Below, in pieces: positions 24,580 to 37,264 of a DNA stretch of 64,000 nucleotides. Both the position numbers and the translations under genes were made by a program. Position 1 is the first letter of the stretch. Every line of letters starts with the position of its first letter. The stretch is taken from contig JAECUM010000797.1 of assembly GCA_016617855.1 (NCBI GenBank), forward strand, positions 124,001 to 188,000, given 5' to 3'. The stretch comes from Megalonaias nervosa. Its lineage: Eukaryota; Mollusca; Bivalvia; Unionida; Unionidae. Below the pieces are notes generated by a model. It did not search any database and was not told the DNA's origin. It saw only the letters and a list, made by a program, of their open reading frames with translations.

Positions 24580-25910
24580 ATAATGATTTAAAGAACTACC
24601 GCCCAGTTTCTAATCTCCCATTCAAGTCAAAAATCTTAGAAAAAGTTGTTCTATCCCAACTTGTATCTCATCTGAATTCAAACAGTCTTTTTAGCAATGT
24701 ACAGTCTGCATATCGCCCTCGCCACAGTACTGAAACTACTCTTCTGAAAGTAGTCAGTGACCTTCTCTCTGCTTTGTATGGCGGAAAGATTACAGTCCTC
24801 ACTCTCCTTGACTTGTATGCAGAATTTGACACTATAGACCATGATATATTACTTCACCGTCTCCAGCATGTATTTAGCATTCATGATACGGCCTTACTAT
24901 GGTTCAAGTCCTACTTGGTCAACAGGACACAAATTGTGTCCGCAAATGGAAAACACTCCAGCCCAGTTGATCTATGATGTGGTGTTCCACAGGGGTCCGT
25001 TCTTGGACCTGTTCTCTTCATTCTATACACTCAGCCACTCTCAAGTGTCATAGATCATCATCCAGTGTCTCACCAACTGTATGCTGATGACACCCAAATA
25101 TACAAATCTAGCCATCCAGCTGAAGTTGAAGCTACCATCCAAGGTGTAGAGAGGTGCATCTCCGATGTGAAATCATGAATGACATGTAACAAACTGCAGA
25201 TGAATGATGATACAACTGAAGCTATCCTGATCATAACACAAAGACTTTCTCATTCACATCCTTTACCTCAGACAATAAATATCAGCAACATCAACATTAA
25301 ATTCACACAGTCAGTACGAAACCTCGGTGTTACTCTTGACAGTACTCTCTCATTGCATCAACATGTCATGAACATATGCAAGGCTGCATATCTTGAGCTG
25401 AGACGCATCAGCTCCATTCGCAAGTATCTTTCAGTTGATGCCACTAAAACACTTGTGTGTTCCTTAGTACTTTCAAGACTGGATTATTGTAACTCAATTC
25501 TGTCTGGTTCGTCTCAATATCTACTCCAGAAACTTCAAAAAGTTCAGAACACAGCTTCTCGGATCATCCTTAGAGTACCACGATCAGAGCACGCCTCTCC
25601 CCTGCTCTGTACCCTACACTGGCTATCCATACGATCCAGAATTAAACACAAAATTTGTTCTCTGTGCTATGTTTCACTAACGGGCTCCAGTCCAACATAC
25701 CTATCTGACCTCACCCATGTGTACACACCTGCAAGATGCTTACGCTCCTCTTCTGACACTCGTATTCTCATTATTCCCACCATGACGATGAAATCATATG
25801 AACAACGCTCTTTTGCATACCAGGGCCCAGCAACGTGGAACGAATTGCCCACTGCACTTAAACACAAAGACACAGTGATCTCATTCAAGAGCGCTCTTAA
25901 AACTCACTGA
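24580..25910 (+). pseudogene. LINE reverse transcriptase, broken
   Basis: Readable motifs include NYRPVSNLPFKSKILEKVV, then SAYRPRHSTETTLLKV and LLDLYAEFDTIDHDILLHRL (first catalytic Asp of the AFDTIDH motif). [13 protein letters not shown] follows a TGA stop ending at 24977. The active-site box YADD is intact at 25080-25091. A second TGA near 25176 stands where a Trp is expected. The C-terminal piece 25179-25910 is open for 243 codons (TINISNINIKFTQSVRNLGV; later RLDYCNSIL and GPATWNELP), the usual tail of CR1/L2-like enzymes. Confidence 0.9.
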
Positions 25911-26124
25911 TTTCAACTGCAAGAACAGACTTAAAGACCTAATAATGTATCCTTGCCTTAAATATTTACAGCATATTTTCGATTTCTAATTTCGTGGTGT
26001 TTGTTTTTATTTTTGTAATCATATCATTATGTATGTTTTTTAAGTGTTGTCAAATGTTGTAAAGCGCTTAGAGCTTCTAAAGATTAGGCGCTATACAAAG
26101 TCCTCATTATTATTATTATTATTA

Positions 26125-28205
26125 TATGGCATGTGACACACTGTCAAGTCATGACTTGTACATCGGCCGAATTTTATGACATTCCTCCAGTGGTCAAAGT
26201 GTTATGGGCTGGAGAAGCATATGTGTTAACATCATTTTTTCCCAATTTAAGATGGGTTTAAAAAATGGACTGATAGTCATATTTAACTTGACACTGCATG
26301 TGTTCATGCTTTCACCTTGAGAAATGACATAAAATATGGTATGCAACACACTCTCTGTACTTAATATGTACGTTCTTCGTAATATCTTGAACAGCTAAAG
26401 AGCTACAGCATGGATACAAAACTTGAATACTGTAACATTTAAATAGAATGACGAAAGTGGTATATGAAACACTGACATATTATCATGGATATAATCATAA
26501 TCAGTTTCATCTCTCTAAATATGGGTTTTTAGTTCAGGAATTGGCAAGATATATTTGCATATAGGCATGTTGTCATAACTTTCTTGCTAAGACTTTGAAA
26601 GTCACAGTAAGTTTACAGCTGTTAGAAGTTAAATAAGAAACATAGTGTTTTTTCTTTAGCAGCTGTCATGTAAGTGTAGCTGCAATGCAAATTATGGTTT
26701 GATTATCAATATTTGCAAAGCTCATTTCTAATCCGGAAATTTGGTGTGACTATCGTAAATATTTCACGATAAAGATATGTATCAATAGCAACATTTTGAA
26801 ATACATTAGGTGTCCATGATAACACTGAGATATGCATGTCGTTTACATATTATATGTCCAGTTCAGATGTTGATATTTCTTGCAGAGGTCAACATTCTCA
26901 TAGTACTAATCAGGATTCACACCTTCATAGTCTAAAAAAATTGCACACAAAGAAGTTACATATAGGTTACATACTGTGCAAGTTTTAATATGCAACTCAC
27001 TTTTAGCTTGTGTGATTCACAAGAGAGGTCACATGACTTGAATTTGCATAACAAAAACTTTTGCTTGCACTGCCTTTAATTCTAATTGCAAAAAATGCAA
27101 TTCAGTTGATAATAATAACATTTCTTTTAGCCATTTATGAATCCTAATTATTTTAGTTTTAGACAAATAATTTCATTATTATTTAGTCTTCACTAAAAAA
27201 TTTCAATTAAAAAAACCATACAATCATGTGAACATGAAATTCACATAAATTGAAATTGCATAAGTCAGCAGATACCTGTATTTTGTAGCAAAATGGCCTG
27301 TATTTTGGATTTGTATGATAATTTTAATTAAAATTTTAATGGTCTTCAGTATAAATACTTTTCCTCACCCATATATGAATGTATTAGCATAGACAGATAT
27401 CATGGATTGATTGGTAATACATAAGAAACATAAAATATTGTGCAAAGTCACATTTGTCTATCTACCACTGGAAGATGTCTGTGTGTGGGTAAGTTCTCTT
27501 GGAAATGATCATGTGAATCAACGGGGGCGTGGTTATCTCCTTTTTGTAAAGAGTCAATTGCCAAGTTTCTGAAGTACCCAAAGAGGTCAATGAGTGATAG
27601 ATCTAGATGTTATGTGAAATATTTTTCTCCATCAAATACATTACCCAATCACATTTGACTCTGGAATTTCTTCTGCTACCTCTGGAATCTAGCTGTCCCA
27701 GAGACTTGAAACGCTACCCTGTCTGTATTTTGTATAGACAAAGAGATGCACTTTTACAGATTACCTTCGCTTAGCCCAGTAGATGGCACTCTGTATGCCA
27801 GTTATTGTCAGTTGCAACTTTTGTTGCATCCTGTCAACAGTTGTCTAGTAATCTGTAGATTTCTTTATTTTCTGTTACCAGTCCAATAGTTTTTTTGATG
27901 GTATGGTAAGTCAGACAATCATCATATGTTTGATATATTTTGGTGGAATTTCAGATACTTTTGCGAATTTGTTACTGGTTCATATGAGAATGTGCATACT
28001 GCTGTATACTGTTTTCATTCATCAGCTCGCCTTTTTGCACATATTATCCCATTTTTATGATATATTTATGATATTGTTAGTATATTTAATTACCATTTCA
28101 TTTTGTCCATTTTAATTTGATCAGTAACTGTCTTCACAATTGACTCACAGGTTGTTCTTGATTTAAGCTGATCCAAACAACATAAATATCAGGATAGATG
28201 TCTTA
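26125..28205 (+). other. Intron 4, mostly unassigned
   Basis: AT-rich. The first 400 bp hold weak relatives of the type 2 ~150-bp repeat (ATAAAATATGGTATGCAACACAC near 26330). Beyond that I see no coding similarity or named element. The open frame at 27903-28115 is hydrophobic and AT-driven. Confidence 0.5.
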
Positions 28206-28880
28206 CGTTATAGGACTGAAGATTAAGATAAATTGAATAAATAAGAAATTAAAAATGAAATTTAGAACAGAAGTTATTTATTTGATCAAAATACCTCAGA
28301 CTGAACAAGAAGACTATGGCATTAATAGACTTGTAATCCTAATACAGTATTATGGAACAGTAAATTGGGCATAGTAGTCAGTAAAGTATTAATTCAAGAA
28401 AGTAAAACTTTGGCAGAACCTATGTTCCTGAAAAATCTTATTTTGGAGCAGATGTATCCAAAAGACAAAACCCATGAGCTGTACATAACAACCATAAAGA
28501 ACAGTTTTTAAACTTGTTCCAGCTGGCTCAGCTAGCCATGTATGTGCCCTTGCAGATGGCAAACTGTGAAAGGGGGTTCTCATACAGAAGTATATTCATC
28601 CTCCAGTAAGGAACAGATTAGGCTTAGAAACAATCAGCAGATGAATTCTTACAGAACTGGAGGAGACATCTTTTAAAGATTTTGATTTCATTAGGGTCTA
28701 ACAGAGCAGACCAGTAAGAGAGAGATTGATATTGAAATGCTAGGTAAATACTGAACTAGGCCATTTCCTCTTCCTCCTCCTTTTTGTTTTTCTTCCCCCT
28801 TATTTTTATGGCAAGGGGGAGCTCATCCTTTAGATAAAATCCTGGCAGCATCTCTGTTTATGTTACAATTACGCAGATGT
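28206..28880 (+). repeat. Family A copy A3, internally deleted
   Basis: Matches A1 7020-7140 and then jumps, near 28340, to text matching A1 8650-9180. Shared landmarks are ACTATGGCATTAATAGACTT, the GTTCCAGCTGGCTCAGCTAGC segment and GGCAGCATCTCTG. The jump removes about 1.5 kb relative to A1. The copy ends against the start of the DIRS element, which may be chance or may mean the two belong together. Confidence 0.7.
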
Positions 28881-30054
28881 TACTAGTGATTTATTTGCCA
28901 ACCCAGCTGTCGACCATCCCATCCAGCTGCCCAGTCCACAAACTTAACCACCATAATATATTTTCATTCCCGGCTGTCGACAGACTCGTGTTCTAATACA
29001 TCAGACATAGTGAAAATTCAGCTTTCAAAAATTGTTCCTCCATGCTATCAGCTGACCTAGCTGACTGGGCACACCAAATTGCCATCCAATCTTCCAGCCC
29101 TACAAACGACCCGGCCAAATCTGTAATACTGTTTCAGCACAAGTGCAGCAGTTTGATGAGCCAAACTGGCCAGCAGTACAAACCCAGGTCATCCCTGCTA
29201 TCACTGCTGGCCATGCCTGACCATCTTAGTATACAAGTGTCCAGAATGTCCCCAAACCATCTTTTGTAGACTTTCACATGCAGAAGATTCTTGACAATGC
29301 ATGCTGACAATATGGCAGTCTTTGTCTTATGGTATGATACACCACAAGGACCCTCAGGTTGATGACTGTTCTGTCAACTGAAAATTCTGACCGTCATTTA
29401 AAGAACTAAATTCGGTTTTAAAGCTGCATTAGAGGAACGTTTTTTAATCCTACCCCTTACAGAATGTCCCCTGCCACTAGCTACAAGCACAGATTACAAA
29501 GTCAAGGATTCAGTCAATAAGGATATCAGAAAAAAATCATTGATCCAGGTCATAACAATGCCCTTATTAAGGCCCTTTTTTGGCACATCAACTTCCAGCC
29601 AGCTTTTTTCTTTGTATTGGTACAGGTCACACAGCAACACCTATCATACAGTTTTTCCTAGCCCTGACAATGATTTCACTGCTGTCATTATGTCTTCCTC
29701 TCAATATTACAAGGTGGAAAGACAAGTTCCACTTCAAAACTTGTACAAAATGTGGTTTATATTTCCTCTCCGATGGATTTGGTCTCAGATGGTGTACCAC
29801 TTGGCAGAGAAGGCCATCAATGATCATGCTTGAGATGTTGCAGGCAGCATATCCAGATCTCATGGCTAACAGTGGCTAACACCTAAACAGCCTCAAGTAA
29901 ATTAGATCTAATTTGAAGGGATACACTACTGCCTTCTGCATCACTCTGATGCAGCAAAATTACAGAAGCCAAGTGAGTAATAGGTGATTGTCTCACCCGT
30001 GCAGACAGGTGGGGAGGGAGAGAGAAAGCCAAATAGTGACTTTCTTCCTATACC

Positions 30055-30960
30055 ACTCCCTGTCAACCCTCCAGTGGGTGCCAGGATCCTTCTATTCCAC
30101 AATTCGTGGTCCAGTTTATTCCCTCAAAATGAGTGGTTGATACAAGTGGTTTCGGAGGGGATCCACATCTCATTCAGCCATTCATCCACTCTCATCAGTG
30201 AGACTCTTGATGGAGACTCTGACTGACCCCATGAAAACCAAGATATCACAGAAGGATGTCAAGGCATTAGTAATCAGATCATTTGAAAACCAACATCCTC
30301 AGGCTTCTATTAAAAAACTCTATAAATGATCTATAATTGGGGCACAACTTCCCGTTGGAAAGCCATCTAGATGTTGTGGCCAATTATAGTTCTACACAAC
30401 TCAACATGTTCTTCAAAGCCGCAAATTCCAAATGGAAATGGCAAGGTCTGTCCATTTGTCCATATGATCCAACAAGTACACAATTAGCATGAACCTGTCC
30501 AACACATACTTCCACCTTCCTATCCATGTTATATCTGTTTGCCTACTGGGGAATAGCGAATCAGTTTACTGCCCTGCTCTTCGGCCTCAACCACAACCTT
30601 TGGACTTAAACCTGAACATTGGACTCCATTATCACCCTGTTTTGGACAACATATTTATCCATGATGTGAGGACACCTGGACAATACTCAACAAAAGCAGA
30701 TAGTAAGTTTGACATTGTTTCACAATAGAGACTACCTTCTTTTCTTCATTTGATGTTTAGGGTGGATAATAAATATGGACAAGTCATCCCTTGTTTCCTC
30801 CCAACATTTCATTTATCTAGGTGTGGATTTCCTCACCTATATAAACCTAGTCTGTCTTAATCCCAAATGCATAGACTGTGTTGTACCAACATTGAAGAGA
30901 GCTTCTTCCAGAATTGAACATAGCAGGGGAATTTATTCAGCTTTTCAGTCTCTTCAGTGA
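30055..30960 (+). pseudogene. DIRS reverse transcriptase remnant
   Basis: It starts with VGARILLFHNSWSSL followed by EWLIQVVSEGIHISF, the conserved entry of DIRS reverse transcriptases (VGxRLxxFxxxWxxLTxDxWVLxxVxxGxxIxF). The LDLSDAYFHVPI motif is seen as NLSNTYFHLPIHV near 30492, where the catalytic Asp position reads Asn. The end KSSLVSSQHFIYLGVDF (30778-30830) matches the KSxLxPSQxFxFLGxxF motif. The YxDD box is not readable. Many stops. Confidence 0.78.
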
Positions 30961-31049
30961 AGCAGCAGATCTCATAAATCTCACCTGCCTCTATATGTGC
31001 CCTTTGTCACAGGTCCTTCTCTTTCAGTGGCAACCAATTTCTTGCCCAT

Positions 31050-31310
31050 CAGCAGATAAAGCTCTCGAGGATATCAGACACTTCCAGATTCATTGGCAGA
31101 ACAGAGGATGGTTAGCATTAGGAATTCATTTGGAAGACCTGCAACCTCAGGTCACACTCTGCTCAGATGGAGGTTTGTCAGGTTTGGGGTGGGGGCCACT
31201 TTCTACTGGACCTGATGATGGTCAGTACAAGAAGACACAACAAGAAAGAACCCTTAATATCATCCTCTTGGAAATGAAGGCAGTCCTTTGGTGTTCCCAA
31301 CATCAGTAAA
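31050..31310 (+). pseudogene. DIRS RNase H remnant
   Basis: The open piece 30914-31309 contains GIHLEDLQPQVTLCSDGG, GLGWGPLSTGP and LNIILLEMKAVLW. This follows the DIRS RNase H pattern PLxxPxPxxxLxTDAS..GWGAxL...G.W...E...HINxLELxAV. The first Asp is kept (SDGG), the GWG is kept, and the HIN position reads LNI. RNase H removes the RNA strand during reverse transcription. Confidence 0.8.
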
Positions 31311-31429
31311 CATTCAGGTGTGACATCCAGGCAGGTTCATTGTCCTGGTCAATTCTTTGTCTAGGAGGGGACAACTGCCACTCAAAGATTAGTCCCTCGA
31401 TCCATCTATCTTCCTTCAAATTTGCAATC

Positions 31430-32170
31430 TGCCCACCTTCATCTCTCTATTCCTGGACTTAAACACAAGGGCTGTAAATACCCTATTTATCAAATGGGAG
31501 GGAATCTGGGCCTATGACTTCCCCTAACAGTTCTGATCACAGAGTTAATCCAGAAATGTAGGAGCACAGATTGCAGTATAATTCTGGTTGCTTCTGTTTG
31601 ATTGGTTACAATAACTTGATCTCTCAGACCTGCTGACCAACTGTGATCTATCCTGACGTCGCTTGCTGACCCAGTTTCCGAATTGGAACTTATTGTGGAT
31701 CTTAATATGGCCAACTTTTAGATTTGAACCTTTTGTCTAGTCTCCCACTGAAGTATCACACAAGAATGCTTCCTAAAAATATTGGTTTTAGTATCAAGAG
31801 CAAGTGAGCTCCATGTTCTGTCTGCAGATCAGAACTACCTTCAGTTTCGCTCCGACATTTCAGTCATTTTAATGATCACTAAGAACATGCCTCCATCTCC
31901 TGTCTGCTACAGAATAATTCTATGTCCCTTCTTATAACTCGATCCTGTGATAGGCTAGATTACAGGACCCAGCATGTGCTCTCTGAATCTATCTAAAGTG
32001 CACGAAGTCTGCCTGTTCTGGATGCCAGAGGCTTCTCCTCCAACAACAACCAGGGAAACAGGACATAACCCCGCAAGCATTATGGTCCTGGATAAAGGGA
32101 ATCATCCAGTCAGCATACTCGGATTTCTCACAGGAACAGTTAAATCTGATGAACATTTTGGATCATGATA
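31430..32170 (+). pseudogene. DIRS tyrosine recombinase remnant
   Basis: FIKWEGIWAYDFP (near 31488) matches the conserved LNWDGxWAYAFPPF linker after RNase H. The recombinase is recognised by SELHVLSADQNYLQFRSD (about 31805-31855), which matches the (R)xSELHALSxDxxxLRFxxD motif. The first catalytic Arg region reads SRASELH across a frame change. No clear HxxR or Tyr box is visible downstream; the open frame 31974-32168 does not continue the match. Confidence 0.7.
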
Positions 32171-32651
32171 TATGAGCCATTTCTATGAGCCTGCCCTTTC
32201 AGTGCATTGTTACAGTTGAAGGTACATAATGGGGTTAGTTGGTTGACATGCCTAGTCCACTTTTGCTTCTTTCTATTTTGCATTACATGGCCTCATAAAA
32301 TGTCAAGTTGAATCTCTTTGGTCCCTTGGTTGCTGTTGAGACAGTCAACAGACCATGCCACTCTTGACAGAACTGTATCCTTAGGTAGGATATGCCAACT
32401 TTTGCTGGATTTGCAGAGAAAACCTTGCTTTATTTGTTAAGTGCAGGAGCCTACAGGGTAGTTCATTGCATATGTATACACACTTATATTTGGCAGTGTC
32501 AGCTATCATTAGGAAGGTCGTGCCATTAAAAGTTGAGAGTTCTTTAATCCTACATGGTGTTTTAAGTAGAAGTTGGATGCTCATAGTTTCCTCCTCCTCT
32601 TACCTACTCTCCTAACTTTAATGTGAATTGGTAACGTAGTGGATGGAGAAG

Positions 32652-32986
32652 GGAAATTTTATAGTAAATTATCTTTCTCATAAAAACAAACTTAAGCAAT
32701 CACATTACTGTAAGTCTCTCCGAACCCTGCCCAAAGTGCAAACATCCTATCTCAAACATTGCTCAAGCTAAAATGGATGAAATCCGTTATACAGAGTGTC
32801 ACTTAGTGGGTGTACAGTAAAGGGAGGTAATCTGGAAGAGCTACTTCCTTTTGCCTATACAAAGTTTACATTATGAAACGTCTGTTGAATGGGAGGACTG
32901 GATTCCATAGGTAACAGAAGTAATTCCTAATGCTAATGTTATTGGGTAAGTATTTTCCAAACAACATTAAGAACTATAAAATTTCC
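32652..32986. repeat. Foldback with 13-bp perfect tips, about 335 bp
   Basis: GGAAATTTTATAG at 32652-32664 returns as CTATAAAATTTCC at 32974-32986. Imperfect pairing continues inward (CTTAAGCAATCACATT against AATGTTATTGGGTAAG). Internal text (GCAAACATCCTATCTCAAAC; GGGAGGTAATCTGGAAGAG) is shared with the foldback at 61741-62029. Both foldbacks lie next to DIRS recombinase remnants, so they may be DIRS terminal repeats or an unrelated miniature element. The right tip ends only about 110 bp before exon 33099-33178. Confidence 0.7.
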
Positions 32987-33098
32987 TTTCTATTTCATGT
33001 CATACTGACCAAATATTGATCATCATGTTTTTATGGTCAGAATGAATTTCATCACTTAATAACACTCATAAAATAATATTTGTTACCTGTTTATGCAG

Positions 33099-33178
33099 AA
33101 GCGTAATGATGTCAAATGGACTTCCCGTTGGGATTACATCCTGGAATCCAAGCCCGACACCAATATTCAGTGGCTTAG
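33099..33178 (+). CDS. TM9SF2-like: TM9SF2-like gene, internal exon (approach to first membrane helix)
   Basis: 80-nt exon after a TTTATGCAG acceptor, reading [20 protein letters not shown] and then TNIQWL. It ends two bases into a codon (AG|) at GTGAGT, 33179. This is the highly conserved [21 protein letters not shown] segment. The ESMP-like form (ESKP) points to TM9SF2; TM9SF4 has WDTYLLMS-type text here. Leu replaces the usual Phe in IQWFS. Confidence 0.96.
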
Positions 33179-34380
33179 GTGAGTCAGTAACTTTTTGTCA
33201 AACCCACATTGGTGAAAGCTCAACATACTAATCACCATAGTCAAGGCTTAGGCAGGTGGCACAAAATTTGGCTTTGTACTACCCAACTTTACCATGTTTT
33301 ACTGCTGTGAGTGAAGATATAGTTACTTTTTTCTCATTTTACACATTGAACAGTAACTGGAGTAATTTCCCATGTATATGCTCTGTGATAACACATTACT
33401 AATTCCACATATTGGTTCCAAAACCACCTTGGTGACATGTAAAACATGTGCCTTTATTTCCCCGAGATAGTTACTTTCAGTATGATAATTAACTGATTTG
33501 GGGATTTGTAAAGGTGCCTAGGATGAAATAGATAGTTAGCTTCAGGCGTGGAAACAAACAAAATCTCTGTGATGGCATTTTAAAGCAAATTTACTAAGGA
33601 TCTTCAAAACATGCTTTGTTGGTCTCATCTGATTAGCTATTATACTGTATTTCATTTTTAATTCTGATAGGGTTTTAGGAAATGTTTGATTTTGATATAA
33701 TGACTTTTATTGTGTACACTGTAAAGATGTTGCACACATGTGTCTTTTACTTTGTACACTGTGAAGATATTCCTCACATATATGTTAGAGAACTAAATTG
33801 GCCACGTACTTCTTAAAATGAAAGAACATGTACATGTAGTATAAATTTAAATTTTTGCTTTCAAATGCCACCAGTGATAAATGCATGCATAAGTTGCTAA
33901 AATGCTTAAAATGTTATTAAATATGGAAAAAGGGTTGTATTGTTTAATCACACAATACAGAGCAAATGTCATTTATTATTTCAAACTTGCCTCTGCAACA
34001 AGTTCAAATACCTCACATGCATTGTTTGTTGTTGTAAAAATGGCATGTGCTTCTGTGGCAAACTTATAATGAATAAATTGAATGTTTCCTATGTGCCTCT
34101 GTTGAAGACATAATCTCTAAAAAAAATACTTGATTGATAAATTAATAAAATATAATATTCTAAATTGTGTTGACTGGATTTCTCCATTATCTGCTTTATG
34201 ATCTACTTCTCTCATGACCTTCTTTTTTTTTAATAACCATAATTATAGAGATTTATTACAATTTTTCTAAGCGACACAAGTAAAACACATTAACATAATA
34301 GATTCAATAATCGAGCACCACACATTGCAGTTTATTTTTAGTTTGTCAGTACAAGTATGGGTGAGCTAGTTTTTTCACTA
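33179..34380 (+). other. Start of intron 5, nothing recognised
   Basis: First part of the 17,036-bp intron. AT-rich, no coding similarity or clear repeat family. A direct echo, TTGTGTACACTGTAAAGAT and TTTGTACACTGTGAAGAT, occurs at 33711 and 33752. Confidence 0.55.
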
Positions 34381-35940
34381 GTACACCACTTTCTTGATAA
34401 CTCACGAACTCGCTTATAATGCTGGGTCAGGTGTGGATCCTATCTTTTTTTTTTTTTGGCTAGAAATTAACGAAAAATTTACCCCTATTTGTTGATCTTG
34501 AAGAAAATCGTGTTCAGAATTGGTGACTGAAACATTGATATGTCGCTGATTTTATCACTGAAAGCAGTGGATAGGACCTGGAAATTAATATCTACATTAT
34601 GGAATTATAAACATTTAATAAGAAGCCCAATATTTTGTTAACATTTTCTTTCCAAATGAAATTCTTGATACAGAGTGCATAGCAAAATTTCTTTCAATCA
34701 AAATGTCACGCCTACACTAGCCAGTACTTTAAATAAATAAAAACCAATTAAGTTTTTATCAAGTAAAATTTGTGTTTTTAGTTCTTTTAGTTCAGTTTGA
34801 GTGTATTTATCATAATTGCATTGTGCCCTCTTTTAATCAAATGTAAAATAACTTAAGAAGTAAGTCTGCGAGCATTTCTCTGAAAACCTAATTAAGTGCC
34901 AACCATGTTTTGGTATCTGATGTGCAGAAATATTTGTTATATTGTTTCACTCAGTTAAATGCTAACATCCTTTTTGTAATCACATTAATTGCATCTTTTG
35001 TATCAAATGAAGGAGGTGGAATAAAAGGAAAGTTACAAGGCATGCAAATCTTGCATGCATAAGGTCTAGTGACCTCAGTCGTATGTCAGATGAACTCATT
35101 TCCTTTGATCAATCAAACACTGTTATAAATATGATTGTGTACATAATATAAATAAACTACCCTAAAATTAATCTACTCAGTCCTAAATTTTATCAAAGGT
35201 AGCATGGCAGCCAAGCGAAATGTATACTTCATGGAATAAAGAGGTTTATTTCACAGATATGGATCATTGTGGACCAGCAAGTTTCAGAGAATTCCTGAAT
35301 TGGCACTTAGAGATATCCACAAGGATGAGAGGAAGTTTCACTATTATTTGCCTTGAAATCATGGCATCAATATTTTACTTGCTGAACAATACAAAAATTG
35401 AGTTTTGACATAGACGATTATTTCACAAAAATAAATGTCACTAGATTTTTTAAAAAGGAGCCTTGTTTGGTTTTGTATGAACAGTTAGCCTGGTTTTCAG
35501 CTTCAAAGACTTCTGCTTCACATTCCACTATTGCATACGAATCAGGGAACCAGTCAGCAAGGATAAAAGCTGTGATGTCATACACAAATGTTTGTGTACA
35601 CATGAAGTTTGTTTAAACCAGTTGGCATAATGTTAACAATCTTTCAGATGTTGGGCGTCTTATAAATAAATATTTTTTGTACAGAATAACGAACAACTTC
35701 ATTTGAAAAAGCACTTTATTGACAATTATTCTCAAAGCATTGAAAATTGAGTGTTCAGCCATTAAACAGCCCAGTTCCTTCCCCCTTTTGCGGTTTTCTT
35801 GATGTCCAACAGGAAGGCATCACTTCTTATTTTTTGGAGGACCCTTTATTACTTGCTCCCTCACTTATAGTGTGGTCTCTGTTTTTGGACTGCATTGTGC
35901 ACAAAATTTATTGAGGGAGAGGTGTATCAGCATTGGCATT
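34381..35940 (+). repeat. Family A copy A2
   Basis: Collinear with A1 from about 7140 to 8640. Landmarks: TTGATAACTCACGAACTCGC, CCCTATTTGTTGATC, GGAGGTGGAATAAAA, AAGCGAAATG, TTCAGAGAATTCCT, AGATATCC, TTTCAGATGTTGG and TTAAACAGCCCAGTTCC. A short stretch 35220-35408 is open in this copy but not in A1, so it is not evidence of a protein. The hairpin of A1 survives here in weaker form. Confidence 0.75.
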
Positions 35941-36589
35941 GGCATCAGTGCTTACACTATTAAAAACTTATGCATATGTGCAACTGTGCTACATCTCAAC
36001 CATTCTGTATCTATGAATCCTAAGCAAGTGTCAGTTTTATAGCACCTCAAGTGAGAAGTTAACTTTGTACATGTACATTATCAAAGGTCTCACTAGGACT
36101 TTAAAACTAGGAGTCCAGGACACCTATTTTAGTAAAATTAGGAGTCCCACCAGCAAAAGTTGCCATCCCCTCCCAGAATAATGTTGGGCATACATGAAGT
36201 GGCTAAATGGCTAATTGTCCAGATTAGAAGAACCAGTGGTTGCCATTGAGTTAAATGTTCCACATTCTTTACATCACTGACATATAGCTCTTATTCATCC
36301 ATGAGAGTGAGACTGAATTTAGTCGATCCACGGAAGGTCTGGTTCCAAACACTAAGCCAGGCATCACGCAATTTCTTACACTCTGCTATTGTCCCATCGG
36401 AACTAACACTTCTAGCAACTTTAGCATTCTTTTGAATCTCATTACAGTCTTCATCAATTTGCCATTTAACCCCAAAATACTTATCCAAATTTGAAAATGA
36501 CATTTTATCCCAGTCTTGACAGGTCTTGATTTTGAGATGACATGCGCTACTTATTTGGCTACACGTGTTAAAGAACACAAAAATGAAAG

Positions 36590-37170
36590 TTAAAGTTGTT
36601 CATTTCATGTACGCTAATAATGACCACATGTACATCTGTGGGTCTTTCTACATCTGAATTCAGTCTTTGAACTTGCCACCCAGCTGTTGGGTCATGTTCT
36701 TTTAATGTAATTTCATGATGACAACATGCACACCTGGGGGTCTTCGAGCCACTGAATTAGGCTAAGTTTATGCACTAAGCTCGTGACCATGTGTTTTTTG
36801 CACCCTGTATACATAGTTATACCTACAATCATGAAAGTTTGATGAGTGGATGCATCATTGAAATAGATCTCTGTGACCCATATTTCATGCCTGTCTGACT
36901 TAGGTTCAGTTTTTCTTTGTGTTTATTTCTTGAGCATTGTTTATACTAAAGCCATCAAACTAATGGTTGTTACATCTCTATTAATACCACACTCTTACAA
37001 CCAAAGATTACTGTGACCTAAATTTCACATTTTATTGACTCAGGTTGAGTTTTTACATTTAGTTCACGACAACAAAGAGGGATGCATCTTATTAAGTACT
37101 ACACTCTTGTTGCAAAAAAAAGATCTCTTTGACCTGTACGTAATATTTCAGTTGCTTTTTTAAAATTTTG
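36590..37170 (+). repeat. Degenerate tandem array, period about 140 bp (type 3)
   Basis: Three or four diverged units. TCTCTGTGACCCATATTTCATG (about 36868), ATTACTGTGACCTAAATTTCA (about 37006) and TCTCTTTGACCTGTACGTAAT (about 37124) mark the same position in successive units, each followed by TTAGGTTCAGTTTTT-like text. Weaker traces start near 36590. Confidence 0.55.
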
Positions 37171-37264
37171 TTTAAAGTTCTTACATTGCTTGGTAGACAC
37201 ATGAAACATGATAATTTGATGCATAGCTCTTATTATTACACAGTACAACTGCTGAAGGTCATTC

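Larger units (their letters stand above)
22490..26124 (+). mobile_element. CR1/L2-like LINE, near full length, dead
   Basis: Order: a possible 5' region from about 22490 (start not fixed); a Lys/Arg-rich leader (KRKRKKK near 22896); an apurinic-type endonuclease (23085-23780); a reverse transcriptase (about 24580-25180); a C-terminal domain (25180-25910); and a 3' end with GTAAAGCGCTTAGAGC...GGCGCTATACAAAG leading into (ATT)n at about 26107-26124. That 3' end, a short stem plus ATT microsatellite, is typical of L2/CR1 elements. At least three frameshifts and several stops break the coding frame. It lies in intron 4 in the sense orientation. Confidence 0.9.
28890..32640 (+). mobile_element. 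DIRS retrotransposon, near complete order, degenerate
   Basis: Plus-strand element with the DIRS gene order: a gag-like region (about 28890-30040, no clear domain), reverse transcriptase (30055-30960), RNase H (31050-31310), a linker region (31430-31710) and a tyrosine recombinase (31730-32170). DIRS elements copy through reverse transcription but integrate with a tyrosine recombinase and do not make target duplications. Stops and frameshifts occur throughout, so it cannot encode working proteins. It ends close to exon 33099-33178, with a foldback between them. Confidence 0.8.

Noticed and set aside
35220..35408. 62-codon open frame (DMDHCGPASFREFL) in family A copy A2
   Set aside because: The matching stretch of copy A1 has stops and frame changes, so there is no evidence of a conserved protein.
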